A DNA stretch of 64,000 nucleotides, taken from Drosophila miranda (taxonomy: Eukaryota > Arthropoda > Insecta > Diptera > Drosophilidae). The stretch is taken from the NCBI RefSeq assembly GCF_003369915.1, contig NC_046673.1, positions 19,459,718-19,523,717 of the forward strand, given 5' to 3'. The notes beneath the pieces are model-generated. The model saw only the letters and a program-made list of their open reading frames with translations, did not search any database and was not told the origin of the DNA. How positions within the stretch are numbered: the first letter of the stretch is position 1; each line of letters begins with the position of its first letter. The position numbers and the translations under genes are program-made. Shown here piece after piece: positions 1-12,560 of this stretch.

Positions 1-820
1 AGAGGGTGTAACATTCTAAAGCAGGGCGGAAACAACCCTAGAGCTGCCAGCGTTGGTGGTTGCTACACACACAGTCCCGTACCGCCGACAGTGCAAAAAC
101 GAAAACGTACTCACGCCAAACAGCCCTTAGCTACTGCTGCTGCTCGTCTCTATTTGGCAAGCATAATGGTCGCGTGCATCATAAAACGGTTGACGACCTT
201 ACTGGATCACGCTTAGAGAGCGTTGATTTCCAGCTTGGCCGATCTCCCCGAAACACATGTTTTATATGCTCGAGAATATATAAAAATACATATAAAATCT
301 TTGTAAAGCCAGAAAACTGATCGATCATTATATCGATAGGCCGACTTACGGCAGCCCGGGCGGGAGAGCATTTTATATTTAATAATGAAATAATGAAAAT
401 TTATTACATACTAAAATATATGTATGTAAATAGATTGCTTAAGGTCCTAGTAGCTAGTAATATTAAGCCGAATATCAAAATCAAGGAATATGAATGGTAT
501 TTTTCCGGTATATTTGCAGTATATTTGGACAACGAGAAAGTATATTTCTGTATATTTCTGAGGGTCAGAAGTACTTTACTTATTTTTATCGGGTATTTTT
601 ATCGATAAATCCACTGCTTGCCGCCTTTTGGGCGCCAGGGAATAGGAAGCAATATAAATTTTCCAAAATTGGCCTTGCCGCCTCAATCTTTTGGGCGCCG
701 CGGACGAGGAAGCAACGTGAATTTTCCAGATTTCAGAAAAGTAGTTCCGACCGCTCCGCGCTGCCACCTAACAATCTCGTGCTCCATGTGTGCTCTTTTT
801 GCAATTGATTTTTTTTCTCG
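1..820. other. Intergenic region upstream of elav with DRE and a promoter-type repeat
   Basis: No convincing protein-coding gene is seen. A perfect DRE (TATCGATA) lies at 331-338. On the minus strand a splice-donor-like GGC|GTGAGTACG lies near 110, so a divergent gene leaving the window to the left may start here, but this is weak. The segment 400-615 is a diverged copy of the dispersed GTATATTT/ATCGATA sequence described in a separate entry. Short open frames here have no recognisable similarity. Confidence 0.5.
400..615 (+). repeat. Dispersed promoter-type repeat, copy A (diverged)
   Basis: The segment shares ordered blocks with the sequence upstream of exportin-6 (e.g. 52076-52298): a block around AGCTAGTAATATT, then AATATCAAAATCAAGGAAT, then several GTATATTT motifs, then TTTCTGAGGGTCAGA and ATCGATAA at about 600-608. 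The terminal GGTCACACTG motif of the exportin-6 copies is not conserved here. It precedes the probable elav 5' leader by a few hundred bases. GTATATTT and ATCGATA correspond to the known Drosophila core-promoter motifs Ohler 6 and DRE; the common origin of the copies is inferred from block order. Confidence 0.6.
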
Positions 821-954
821 AATGTAGTGCAAAATAATAACAGTTGAACAACAACAGTTAACAAGCAAGAAATCTCCAATATAAAGTAACTAGCGGAATC
901 GAACGGACACCCAATCCCGTGGCAATAGCAGCAGCAGCAGCAGCAAAAAGAAAT
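820..954 (+). other. elav: Possible elav 5' leader exon
   Basis: This A-rich stretch with CAACAACAG and (CAG)n runs has the look of a Drosophila 5' UTR and ends in a donor-like AAAT|GTAAGA at 954/955. It could be a first non-coding elav exon, driven from the promoter-type repeat just upstream. No cDNA support is available, and the left border is a guess. Confidence 0.3.
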
Positions 955-2698
955 GTAAGAATCTCTTGGATACCGGACTCCGCTCTCGTCTTGTGCAACC
1001 TAAACGGGTTCTATCAAACAACAACAAAAACTGTGGCAACTACAAAGAAAACAAATTGCTAAACGAAAAATTGTTAAAATTGTTTGCCAAAATGAACGTG
1101 CGGCGCTGCATAATTGTGCAATTATACACATATTCGAGTGTACACATGCATATGTACATATGCATGTATATATCCATGGTTTTTTCCCGATAGTGTGTGT
1201 TTCTGAGTTTAAAAATTTAAACAATGTGCAATTTGGCATACAACAAAAACAGAGGAAGCGTCAGAAGTTGAGGGAGAGATACAGAGAGAGAGATTGGGAT
1301 TGAGAGTGATCGTTTTTGGGCAGTGGGGCGCCTGGATAGATATCTCTCTCTCTCTCCCTCTCGCTCCCTCTACATAGTAGTAGTGGTGTAAAAATCTATT
1401 GCTAATGTGACGCTGCCATCGCACTGTGTGCTGTGTATCTGTAAACGTTCTCTCTCCCAGTGTCTCTCTTTCTCGTCAGGGTATGTTAAATAGCTGGTAG
1501 AACGGTGGGTGAGGGCAAGCAAGCTATGGTCCCCGGAGAGCCGGTACTGCCTTACCTTCTATTTAGCATGTCTTGCCTCCCATGTTTGTTTGTGTGGTTT
1601 GGCTGAGAGCGAACGCCCGCTAGTGCTGTGAAAAGGGCGCAGCTAGCATATCGATTTTATGGTGCAAGGAGCATTGTACGGAGCCAGAAACAACAAAAAA
1701 TAAAACGCTAAAAGTAGTAGACATTTTGTCCATTAACTGAAGTGGGTGTGTGTCGGGGCAGGAAGGTGAGGGCATTCGCAAAAGTGAAGAATATTAATAG
1801 TAAACAAAACGCCGGTTGCCATAAAAAGCAAAACGCCCATGCATGTACTGTAGTTGTACACATACACACGCAACGCGTGGAAAACGCGCGGAAATAAAAA
1901 CTAGAACAGTTTCAAGCAGCATCGGATCATCCATGTGCCCGCCGCAAATCCGGAGATTTACGCAGAACAAAAAAATGTTTCTCAAAAATTAAGGCAAAAA
2001 CAAAAGCAAAGCGATTGCTTTAGTTACAACAACCACAAAATAAAACTTATAGATACTAAGTGCTTGTAAGTGTGTGTGAGTAGTGCCTCTCTCTGCGTGC
2101 CTGACTCGTTGTTTGTGTGCGTGCCATACTGTTTCGTTATAAAAAAAACTAATTTAAACCCACGCAGCCATATAGGTATACATGCATGTATACACATGTA
2201 TGTATGTATAATAACAATAGCAGCTGAGGCAGCCATACATTGTATTTTGGAAAGGAGTGTGTGAGGGAGGGGGAAGCTGGATGGCCACTGTTCCCGGCGT
2301 TCTTCTCTTCCCGCCACACACATCCTATGAAAATCAGTGCAGCAGCCACTGAGCAAAGGAGAGAGCGAGAGAGAGAGTGAGAGAGCGATAGTTAGAATCA
2401 GCATTAGTATTGAAATATAGCAAAAATAGCAATCCATCCGTTTAGTGGAACAGAAATTGTATAACAACAAAAATATTTGTACCGCGATATATGCACATAT
2501 GTACATTTGTTGTCGACGTTAATTTTTTTCGAGTGAAATGCAATTTTTCGTACTCCCAATGTGTGTTTCCCCCCTCCCAATGGTGTGGTTGTAAATCGAT
2601 AAAATCGATTACCGATCAAGCAAAGTCACACAAAAACAATTTACCGCTACTTTTGTTTTGTTATTCTTTACCGTTTTTTTTGTTTTTGTTCACATCAG
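955..2698. other. Probable elav 5' intron
   Basis: No coding gene is seen. The region contains GA/CT-rich tracts (about 1275-1372 and 2360-2390) and TATGTATG-type simple sequence. It ends with a good polypyrimidine tract and acceptor (TTTTTGTTCACATCAG) at 2698. Confidence 0.4.
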
Positions 2699-2999
2699 AC
2701 GGCAACAACGGCGACTTCGAGGAGGCCAGCGCTCATTTATTGGTCTTACAAAACTAAAAAAGGAAGAGAGGCCTGGACCAGTTTGAGAGAGGAAGAAGGA
2801 GATTGAACGAGAGGAGGCAGCGCCGTGTAGAGCGCAGGCGCGTAAATCCAGGATTCGAAGACCAGCGAGAGAAATAGAAGGCGCATATTAATTCCTTAAT
2901 TATCTGGCCATCGAGCAGCCAAATACAAACCCGTGGAAAACCTCCCTCATCCCCAACACCCCTCAACGACCCGGCTCTAATCAACTAAACAGAAAACAA
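2699..2999 (+). other. elav: Probable elav 5' UTR exon ending in ...ACAA|GTGAGT
   Basis: The stretch is bordered on the left by a strong acceptor (polypyrimidine run, then CATCAG at 2693-2698) and on the right by a consensus donor (GTGAGT at 3000). I see no ATG inside it, as expected for a leader exon. Its last base is A. Joined to the coding exon at 4462, which begins TGGACTTT, it would create the ELAV start codon ATGGAC. The downstream alternative leader exon (4022-4135) ends with the same ACAA, so either choice completes the start codon. Confidence 0.5.
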
Positions 3000-4021
3000 G
3001 TGAGTATTTGAAGATGGGGAAGAAGAGAGGGTTTTCCTTTCTTTATGTATGTATAATATGTATGCATAAGTAAGAAAAAAGGACAAATTGCTGAAAGAGT
3101 GCGGTGCAGAAATTGCTGAAAAGATAGTTTGTGTCTGTGTGTGTGTGTTCGTGCGTTCATTTGACCTTTTGACTCTTTCGTCCTCATTCAAGAAAAGGTG
3201 CGAATTGAAACTGCTCATAGTTCAATGTGAGCCAATGTGAACTACTAGTTCGATTGATCTTCTGATCAGTTCCGATCACCAAATAGTTCATTGAACTAAG
3301 ACTGAACTTCCGTAAGCAACAGTCGTTACCGTTACTGTTGCAGCGTTGCCACATCCATGTAAATGTAACAGCGTGGGGTGGTAATGCTCGCTGCACCCTT
3401 AAGCAGCGGCAAGTTTCCTGTTTTTTTTTTTTTTTTTTTGCAATAGAATTATTACAACTTGCTTCTTGGTCGGTTCTAAGGGTTGGTTTCAACAGCGTTG
3501 CGCCAGCCTGCACATACACACACCGGGTCAAGAGCGTATAGGGTGGGTGGGGGTTACACGAGCACGAACGAACGAGCAGTTGCTCATTTTTCGCTGAAAA
3601 CACAATTTTCGGCACTTTTCCTTCCTTTCATTAAGGGGTGCGCTTTTATATCCTTCCTTCTCTCCCGTATTACATAACTGGGTTGGGCAGGGATATATAC
3701 AACTATGTGTGTGTGTGTGTGTGTATCCAGAAGGGGGAGAAAGAGCATTGAATGAAAGAGCCTGGTCAGGACCTGCTCCTGCGCTCAGTAGCATCGTGTG
3801 CCTGGTACGCAGCGGATCTCTTCTTGCAGCGGAAAAGAAACGAAACGGAAAGGAGAGGAGAGGCAATTGCAATAGCAGCAGCAACAGAATTGAATCAAAA
3901 AGAACAGATAACGCTAAAGGCAAAACCAAATCGAGGCACACGGCATCCAAAAAGAAAGAATAACACAGAAAAAAATCAAGGAAAAAGCACAAGCAAAAAT
4001 TAGAAAAGTTATTTTCCACAG

Positions 4022-4135
4022 CGGCGAGGTGTGTTTTGTGTTTGTTTGTGAGTGCTTTGGCCTCTGAGCAGCAGCGGGTCAGTGTGTGAGTGAGTGCGTG
4101 GGTGACTGGTAGAAGAGAAGTGATAGATAGAACAA
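4022..4135 (+). other. elav: Probable elav 5' UTR exon supplying the A of the start codon
   Basis: An acceptor (ATTTTCCACAG, ending at 4021) and a strong donor (AACAA|GTAAGTGGG at 4136) flank this GT-rich leader. The final A at 4135 followed by TG at 4462-4463 gives ACA ATG GAC, a good Drosophila initiation context. Whether it is used together with, or instead of, the 2699-2999 exon cannot be decided from sequence alone. Confidence 0.5.
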
Positions 4136-4461
4136 GTAAGTGGGCCGCTGGGCGGCGCCAGTGAGCAAAGCTCCTTCAGCTAACCGTTAACCCCAGAGCT
4201 AACCCCAGGACCAGGGCTGAAAAACACGCCTTAAAGCGATTTACATCCCTGGTGGCACTCTAATATGTAGAACTAATAAGTAGAACTAACTAACCCCGTA
4301 CTTAAACTGTAGCTGTAGAACGACTAACACAACTTGCAAATGGTTTAATCTTGACATTTAACTACTCTTTCCATACGCCTTCCCCTGCGTTGGTCCCGCC
4401 ATCGCCCCATCGTCACATCCAACTCAACTCAACTCAACCCCACCGATTGCCTCCCGCTCAG

Positions 4462-5963
4462 TGGACTTTATGATGGCCAACACAGGAGCCGCCGGCGGAG
4501 TGGACACACAGGCGCAACTGATGCAGAGTGCAGCCGCTGCTGCGGCCGTGGCAGCCACTAGTGCAGCCACCGCTCCGGTACAGAATGCGGCCGCTGTCGC
4601 CGCCGCCGCCCAGCTCCAGCAGCAACAACAGGTGCAGCAGGCGATCCTGCAAGTTCAGCAGCAGCAGACACAGCAAGCGGTGGCCGCGGCCGCCGCCGCC
4701 GTCACGCAGCAGCTCCAGCAGCAGCAGCAGGCCGTGGCCCAGCAACAGCAGGCACAGCAGCAGCAGGCGCAGCAAGTGCAACAGCAAGTCCAGCAGCAGC
4801 AGGCGCAGCAGGCGCAAGTGCAGGCAGTGGTGGCGCAGCAGCAAGTGCAGCAGCAGGTCCAGCAAGCGGTGGTGCCCCAGCCGCAGCCTCCGCCGAACAC
4901 CAACGGCAATTCCGGAGTGCCGCAGAACGGGAGCAACGGCAGCACGGAGACGCGCACAAACCTGATTGTCAACTACTTGCCGCAGACGATGACGGAGGAC
5001 GAGATCCGCTCGCTTTTCAGCAGCGTGGGCGAAATCGAGTCCGTAAAGCTGATACGTGACAAGTCGCAGGTCTACATCGACCCGCTGAATCCGCAGGCGC
5101 CCAGCAAGGGCCAGAGCCTGGGCTATGGCTTCGTCAACTACGTGCGGCCGCAGGACGCTGAGCAGGCAGTCAACGTGCTGAATGGGCTCCGTTTGCAGAA
5201 TAAAACGATTAAGGTCTCCTTTGCCCGGCCCTCTTCGGACGCCATCAAGGGCGCCAATCTGTATGTTTCTGGGCTGCCCAAGACAATGACTCAGCAGGAG
5301 CTAGAGGCTATCTTCGCGCCCTTCGGTGCGATCATCACGTCGCGTATCCTGCAGAACGCCGGCAACGACACCCAGACGAAGGGTGTCGGCTTCATACGCT
5401 TTGACAAGCGCGAGGAGGCCACTCGGGCCATAATCGCCCTGAACGGCACAACGCCTTCCAGCTGCACGGATCCCATTGTGGTGAAGTTCTCCAATACGCC
5501 CGGCAGCACCAGCAAGATCATACAGCCGCAGTTGCCCGCGTTCCTCAATCCGCAGCTGGTGCGACGCATCGGTGGCGCGATGCACACGCCGGTTAACAAG
5601 GGGCTGGCACGCTTCTCGCCGATGGCTGGCGATATGTTGGATGTGATGCTGCCTAACGGACTGGGCGCAGCGGCGGCGGCAGCCACCACGCTGGCCAGTG
5701 GACCAGGCGGCGCCTATCCCATCTTCATCTACAATTTGGCGCCCGAGACCGAGGAGGCGGCCCTGTGGCAGCTATTTGGTCCCTTCGGGGCAGTGCAATC
5801 CGTGAAGATCGTCAAGGATCCCACAACGAATCAGTGCAAGGGCTACGGCTTCGTCTCCATGACGAACTACGACGAGGCGGCAATGGCCATCCGCGCCCTG
5901 AATGGTTACACTATGGGCAATAGGGTACTTCAGGTCAGCTTTAAGACCAACAAGGCCAAGTAG
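4462..5963 (+). CDS. elav: ELAV, neuronal RNA-binding protein with three RRMs
   Basis: A 500-residue protein nearly identical over its RRMs to Drosophila ELAV, the pan-neuronal nuclear RNA-binding protein that controls alternative splicing and polyadenylation by binding U-rich RNA. The N-terminus (about residues 15-145) is Ala/Gln rich. RRM1 is at about 166-245 (begins [15 protein letters not shown]), RRM2 at about 264-343 ([15 protein letters not shown]) and RRM3 at about 419-497 ([12 protein letters not shown]). RNP1 octamers such as GYGFVNYV and GYGFVSMT are intact. The rest of the coding sequence is one uninterrupted exon, consistent with the proposed retrogene origin of elav. The exon opens with TG right after an AG acceptor (4460-4461). 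The A of the ATG therefore comes from an upstream leader exon (4135 or 2999), giving MDFMMANTG against MDFIMANTG in D. melanogaster. The stop is TAG at 5961. Confidence 0.97.
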
Positions 5964-7308
5964 GAGATGATCCCCGATCCGCGAGGATGGGAGGCCCGAA
6001 ATTACATATAGTCTACACTATATTTCCCACATCCGCAGTTCCCTTACGCCGCCTCCACCCCCCGCCCCCGCCCCCCACACACACACAACCTCACAAACAC
6101 CACACTCACACCAACACACATATATAAATATGCATGGTATAACGGTAACTAAGCGCAACAAAGAGTATGTGTAAAACACACACGAAACCAAAAAAAAAAA
6201 AAAAACGAGAAAAGAGAAAGAAAGTAAATGCAAGAGCCCTCGTTGAAGGGTAGCAGGAGGTGGAGGACTGACACTGACTCTCTCTCAAGCGTCGACACAA
6301 CGAAAGGGGCGGCCCATCCTCGTAAATCCTGAACACCCTGTAATCCGTATTAAAATCCCCCAAAAAATCCAATCCAAATCCCAAAGAATCATCCGCCAAA
6401 AAACCGTTGCAATAGCAAAATTCTTCTTGTTTAGCATTTAAGTAAAGAATCATAAACTAAAACAAAACGAAACAGCTGAAGTGAGAGAGAGAGTAATACG
6501 AGTAGAAAGGAGAAGAAGGAGTAGATGAAGGCATAAAGCATAACAAAGAAATCAACAAAACGAAGTAAAGCCCCCAAAGAAAACTTGAAGAAAATACATT
6601 TAATTCTAAAAACAAACTCCAAACTAGCAAAAGGAAACAAAAACAAGCAAACAATTTTAAAAATGTATTAACATTAAGTAAAACAGCAATGAAATCTTCC
6701 AAAACAAAACAAAACAAAAAACCAATACTGGCAACAGGCAAGAAATCTGTTAGTTACACTCTAAAATTTTTCTACCATTAGCGAGGAATATCGAGAAGGT
6801 ACTAATAGAGTTCAGTGTCTAGGCTATATGATTACAATATAGGGCGTGTGTGTGTGTCCGAAGGACATCGGTTTGGCTTGAGGCTGCAGGGAGATTCTGG
6901 CAAAGTATTTGAAGATTCTATATAGTATATGTATACTCAACATGGAGGCTGCTACAGTATTACAAGAGAAACAAAAAGCTACATACTTAAGCGATGTGCA
7001 ACAAAAAGTTCAATACTTCTAAATATACGTGTATATATATATGCATACATATATATATATATATATCTAATCGCATGATAGTTATATGTCTACCATATAG
7101 ATATACACCTACATATACATACATATTTAAATGTGTATAAAAATTTACAAATTTTTTTAGTGCTTTTTTTGTGTGTTTCTTGACATTTAAAGTGGAGATT
7201 AGGGAGTAGAGAGATGTGAAAGATGAGAGGAAAGCCAGACCCAGATCAAGCTAAATTTGTGTCCTTTACACACACACAAGCAAAAACAAACACAAAAAAT
7301 ACACACGA

Positions 7309-7331
7309 ACACACACACACACACACACACA
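7309..7331. repeat. (CA)n microsatellite
   Basis: A near-perfect AC dinucleotide run inside the putative elav 3' UTR. Confidence 0.9.
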
Positions 7332-8781
7332 TTATAGCAGTTAGAACTGTAAAAACTTGGCTAAAAAAAGAAAGAAGAAAGCAAGAAAGAAAAGCAAGAG
7401 TAATACAATAATTTATGCGCAAATTTGAAATGTTTTACTAAAGTAAATAATTGTTAGTGAATATTAATACTTAAACTATGTCAAGTGTGTGCATGCATCT
7501 ATATGGATATATGGATATATGATATATTTGATATATAGATATAGATACGTGCAACCTATATATATACATACATACTTTATCTAATGTATAGTTCAAGGAG
7601 CAAGTAAGCGTCGAATATTTGCTAAAACCACACAGTTTTTTTAGCGTTTAAACAAAAGACAAAAGCGTAGCACAAAACTATAAAAACTAAAAACTAAAAA
7701 AACAAGTACAGCCACCACAAAAACAACAACAAACCATTTTTATATGACAAAAGTTGAAAACAAAGAAAATGAAACGGATAAAATTATGTATGACATAGGT
7801 GTAAACAAAAGCATTAGCAAAGCGTTTTCTCTAGCAAAGTAAGTTAAGCGAAAAGTTAGAAGTCAAACGAGATGGGAGATCAGAACCCTACCCCTAGCAC
7901 ATCCACCCGTACTACCCCAAACCCCCAAAAACTTTTGTGTTGATTTATCATCAGTTTTATTCACTTGAGAACTTTTGTTTGCTTCTGTTGATTGTTAAGC
8001 GAGAGAGTGGACACACAAGAAGAACACAATTACACACAGATATATTGTAAGCCATATATGATTTCGATTCTGAATTCTGTATTTCGATTAAGTTTTGTTT
8101 GATTTCTTTGTTTGCTTTGTGTATAAATCGGAAATGGAGGCTCCTGCATACGCATACCCCGAACAGATCCATGAACAGAACCGAACCCATATCCTGACAA
8201 GAACGGACCTCATCCAAAATCCTACATAAACCTGACCCAGACCCGGACCAAACCAAACCAAACCTTAACCCAAACCCAAACCATGCATATTTATAACAAT
8301 TTTTTGTGTTTTGATCTATATTGATTTCTTTATGAAACTATAGACAAGCCCCCGACCCTGAACCCCGCCCTCGCCCCTTCCCCAACCAATGAGAGTGCGC
8401 GAATTTGATTTCTCTCTCCCCGAATAGTGAAAATTATTAACTTAAGTTTTGATCAAAACCAAACCGAACAGAACCGAATCCCTAGCAAGGAGGAGGAGGA
8501 GGTGGAGCCAATGAATTCTGCTTATGATTAATCTACCTAGCTCTATAGAATATATATATATGTTTACCATATATCCCTAAATATAGTACCTTTTTTTTGT
8601 AACTGTAGGCTGAACAAGAAAAGGAATTATTTTTTGTTTCTTTGTTTGTTTGAACAAAATTTGCAACAAGAAATCTAGTCAGAAGAGAATGAAGAGAAGA
8701 AGATGATGATGGTGGAAGAGGAGCACCATAAAGTGGATGTAGAGAAGCTTGAAAGAATATTTGAGGCAGCAGTAAAGGATA

Positions 8782-8784
<3 letters not shown>

Positions 8785-8813
<29 letters not shown>
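8785..8813. repeat. (GA)n microsatellite
   Basis: A perfect GA dinucleotide run in the putative elav 3' UTR. Confidence 0.9.
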
Positions 8814-11800
8814 TTAAATTGAAGATCAAACCAAAAGTACTAAGACAATTTATATCTAAAACTAAGCATAGCGAAATGATTGATTTATTGATTGAGCCAA
8901 GCCCACACTCCCTCGCCCCTCAAAACGCAGCAGAGAGCAAGCAAAAAAGTAATGTAATGAGATCAAGTCCTTACACTCTTCTACTGATTTTTTGCTTGCT
9001 TGCTGTTTCTGCCCTGCTATACATTTTTAAACAATCTGCTAGTTTATTTATATAGCACACGACACATAATACAGATATGAATATATAGTATGTATATCAT
9101 ATAGAGGAAAGTGCAATGCAATTTTAAGAAATCCGTTTAAACTGAAGAATAATGTGCGTGATTTTTTAAAATTTGTATTCGTATTCATATGCCCGTACAT
9201 ATATGTGAATATTTATCTATATATATCTTTGTATATGTGTTTGCTATATATATATATATTTCATATATATATATTTGAATTAACCCATTCTTTACCTTAC
9301 CTTATCTATATGTATGCTTATTTTTTTGTCATCAATGATTTAATTAATTGTAATTTTTGTGCAATAGATTGCAACTTACGACAACAGCAACACATTTCAT
9401 GCATCTCAATCTAACAATTACAAATTATAATTTCAGTAAGTAAAAAAGAAACAAAAATGAAGAAAAAAAATAGGGATCAGAAAAATCAAAAAAAAAAAGA
9501 AGAAAAAAGAATGTGAAGGATACGAAAGGTGGAATCGGAGGATCGGCAACGATCGTGCAGTTAAACCCCATTAATATTCTATAAAATCATAAAACAACAA
9601 GATCAAGTTATACAAGAAATCATTTTTTTTTCTGCGTGTAATTTTTACAAGTGTAAGCCATTTTCTATGTACATTATGTCTGTTCAAATGGATATGCATA
9701 TTATTTATATTTATACCTCTCATACTTTTTTCTTTACGTATTTTAAGTGAGCGAACAAACAACCGACGAGAAAGAACCGACGTAAACAAGAGCGGAAAAC
9801 AGAACAAACTTATTTATTGTATTTTTTATGAATTATGTAATTTAATGTAACGCAATTTGAGTTCGATATTCCTTTGGTTTTCGACCAAAGCGAAGAGGAA
9901 CCTGATGAAGAATATAGGCTAATTCTACACACAAACACACACTTTGACACACACAAACACACACTTTGACACACACACCCACCCACACACGAACCCAAAA
10001 ATGCAGCGGGAGAGAGAATATGGTGAAAGATGGAGGAGAAAGCGAGACCGCTATGTGGCACAACCAGATGCAACTCTGGACCAATGTTTCAATTCACTCG
10101 TTCCTCCAGCTATATCTTTTTCCCTCTCCCTCTTTTGGCCCTTCTATAAAATTTATATTTTGTTTAATTTTTAATTTTAATTTTGTATTTTATAATTTTA
10201 TGTTTTCTTGATCCAAATTTAATTTTTAACATTGTTTCAAGCTGGCTTTCGATTTGTAAAAGAACAAGTAGTACTTTTAGAAATGTACCTAAACGCGATG
10301 TACAATCCATACAAATCGGAACATCAAATCAAATCGAATGACAATTACAATTACAATTATGATTATGTTATGATTTAGTTTGATTTTATTTTTCAGTTTC
10401 ATTTTTATGTATTTTATGGTTTTTGATTTAACTTAAAGCAAACTCTAATTGTGGAACCGTGCTCGACTATGATTATATCCATTATATTTACGTTTACACT
10501 TATTATTTCATTTAATTTCCGCACCGAACACGTAACAAGAGCAAAAAGCCAAAACGAAAAAATTTTCAATAAATGAAACACTTGATGAAAATTTTCGCAT
10601 ACTTATTTTTATTTATATATATTTTAATATTTCAATATTTATTTATTTATCGTTTATTTCTGTTGTATCATTTTCGTTGCCTTTCTTTTCTGAAAATTCT
10701 TTTTTCATTTGTTTTTTCCGAAACTACCGAGATTTTATCATAAAATGCGAGTGGACTGTACCCTGAACACTGGACTTGAACCTGGACCACAGCCTAAAGG
10801 GCGTGCTATCAGTCCTTATATACCGCTCTTTCTCTCTTTCTTTCCACCTATATTTGTCTCTCTTTTTACACACATACACCAACCAACTGACACAGAGCTA
10901 GTCAAGCTGAGAAGCCATCGGAACCCATTGATCTCAGACAAAGACATTCCCCCAGTACTAGTCCTAGGCCTAGTTTTAGCATAATCCCCCGACTCGCACG
11001 CGACACTCTCTCTAAGGCAGGAACTCCCAAAGAACCCAACCTCAAATGCATTCCAATTAAAACGATTTCCGGATGTTTTGTTCTTTCGGTTTAGAAGATG
11101 CGATATTATTTGTGTGCAAAACGGGGGTATACTCGTACTTATAATTTTGTGTAATGCCATTATGCTTAACGAATCTCGATTCTTATTCTTAGTTTAGTTT
11201 AGTTTAGTTTAGTGGCACTGCGACTGAGCCGAGTCATGCCAGAGCCAGAGCCAGAGAGCAGAGATTGAACGCCTGCGGCGGAAGTACAGTTGCGCCTCGC
11301 TCGGACTAAGATGTAATTGATTGTATGATTTTTAAGTCTGTATCTTTGTATCTTTGCTTAATTGTGTCTGTACCTTTTTGTAATTTTTTTAAACAATTGA
11401 CAACCTGATTTGTTTCACATCTAGATCGAAGTTTTTCTATCATTTTCGAAGGGCCTTACCGCCGGGCTATACCGATGCCGATAACGATAGCGATACGATT
11501 ACACAAATGATACCGTTAATAATCATAACAGGAACAAAAAAATGAAATATATATAAATATATATATATATAAAGATTATTATGATAACGATGATGATGAG
11601 GATGAAACTATTTAATTTATTTTATTAACATATTTATATCGATTAATTAATAATATTTATCACACATTTCAAATGATATTTCAAAATGGAAACAATACAA
11701 AACCAAACCAAACAACAACCAAAAAAATAACAAAACCAAAAAAATGAATACAAGCAAAAGAGAAAAGAAGATATTAATATTATAAATGTATTTCAAAATA

Positions 11801-12510
11801 TATAATTATGAGTTTTTCTTGCTTTTTGCATATATATATCTCTCTATATAGTACTTATATATCAGAACACACCAAACTTTTCATTTTGATCGATTCTGTT
11901 TTCAATTTTGTTCTTTGATTGAGGTTTCAATTGGAGTTTCGTTCCCCCTTCAGATATGTTCGATTTTTTTCCAGGCTCTATTTTGTTTCGATTGTGTCTC
12001 ATTCTTTATTTCGGTTCCTATACTTTTTCCATTTCCGTTGAAACTCTGTTTCTATGTGTTCTTATATGTTCTCCTTTCAATCTGTCTCTTTTCTCTTTCT
12101 ATTTTCACCATTTCTCTAATTTGATGTCTGTTTCTACTATACTTTTTTCACTTTACGCATTTATTTTGAGCTAATCAAATCGTATTGGTATCCGCTTGGT
12201 TCTTTTTTTTCAATTGCTCTTCAATTTTGACTTCAAGCTCTGTTAAATTTCGTTTTTTTTTCCGTTTCTAAGTGGATTTATGTTTCTGTTCAGTTTTCTG
12301 TTCAAGTTCCATTCAAATGTAGATTCTTCCTTTCTTTTTCAGTTCCATTTCGATTTCCGTTTCGATTCCACTGCGTTTCCTTTTTTCCGTTAATTAGCTC
12401 TGGTCTGTTCTGGTCCCATCTTTGTCCTTGCCTTTCTGTTCGTTGGTATTCGTTTCTCAAACACATAAATATTTTTTTGCGGTGCATCACACACTGACAC
12501 ACAGACACAT

Positions 12511-12560
12511 ACACACACACACACACACACACGGACACTATCTCTCTCTCTCTCTCTCTC
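12511..12560. repeat. (CA)n followed by (TC)n microsatellites
   Basis: An AC run of about 22 bp is followed within 10 bp by a TC run of about 20 bp, inside a T-rich stretch. Confidence 0.9.

Noticed and set aside
4458-4865. Long Leu-rich minus-strand frame opposite the elav N-terminus
   Set aside because: It is the mirror of CAG/GCC repeats encoding the ELAV Gln/Ala region and has no independent coding signal.
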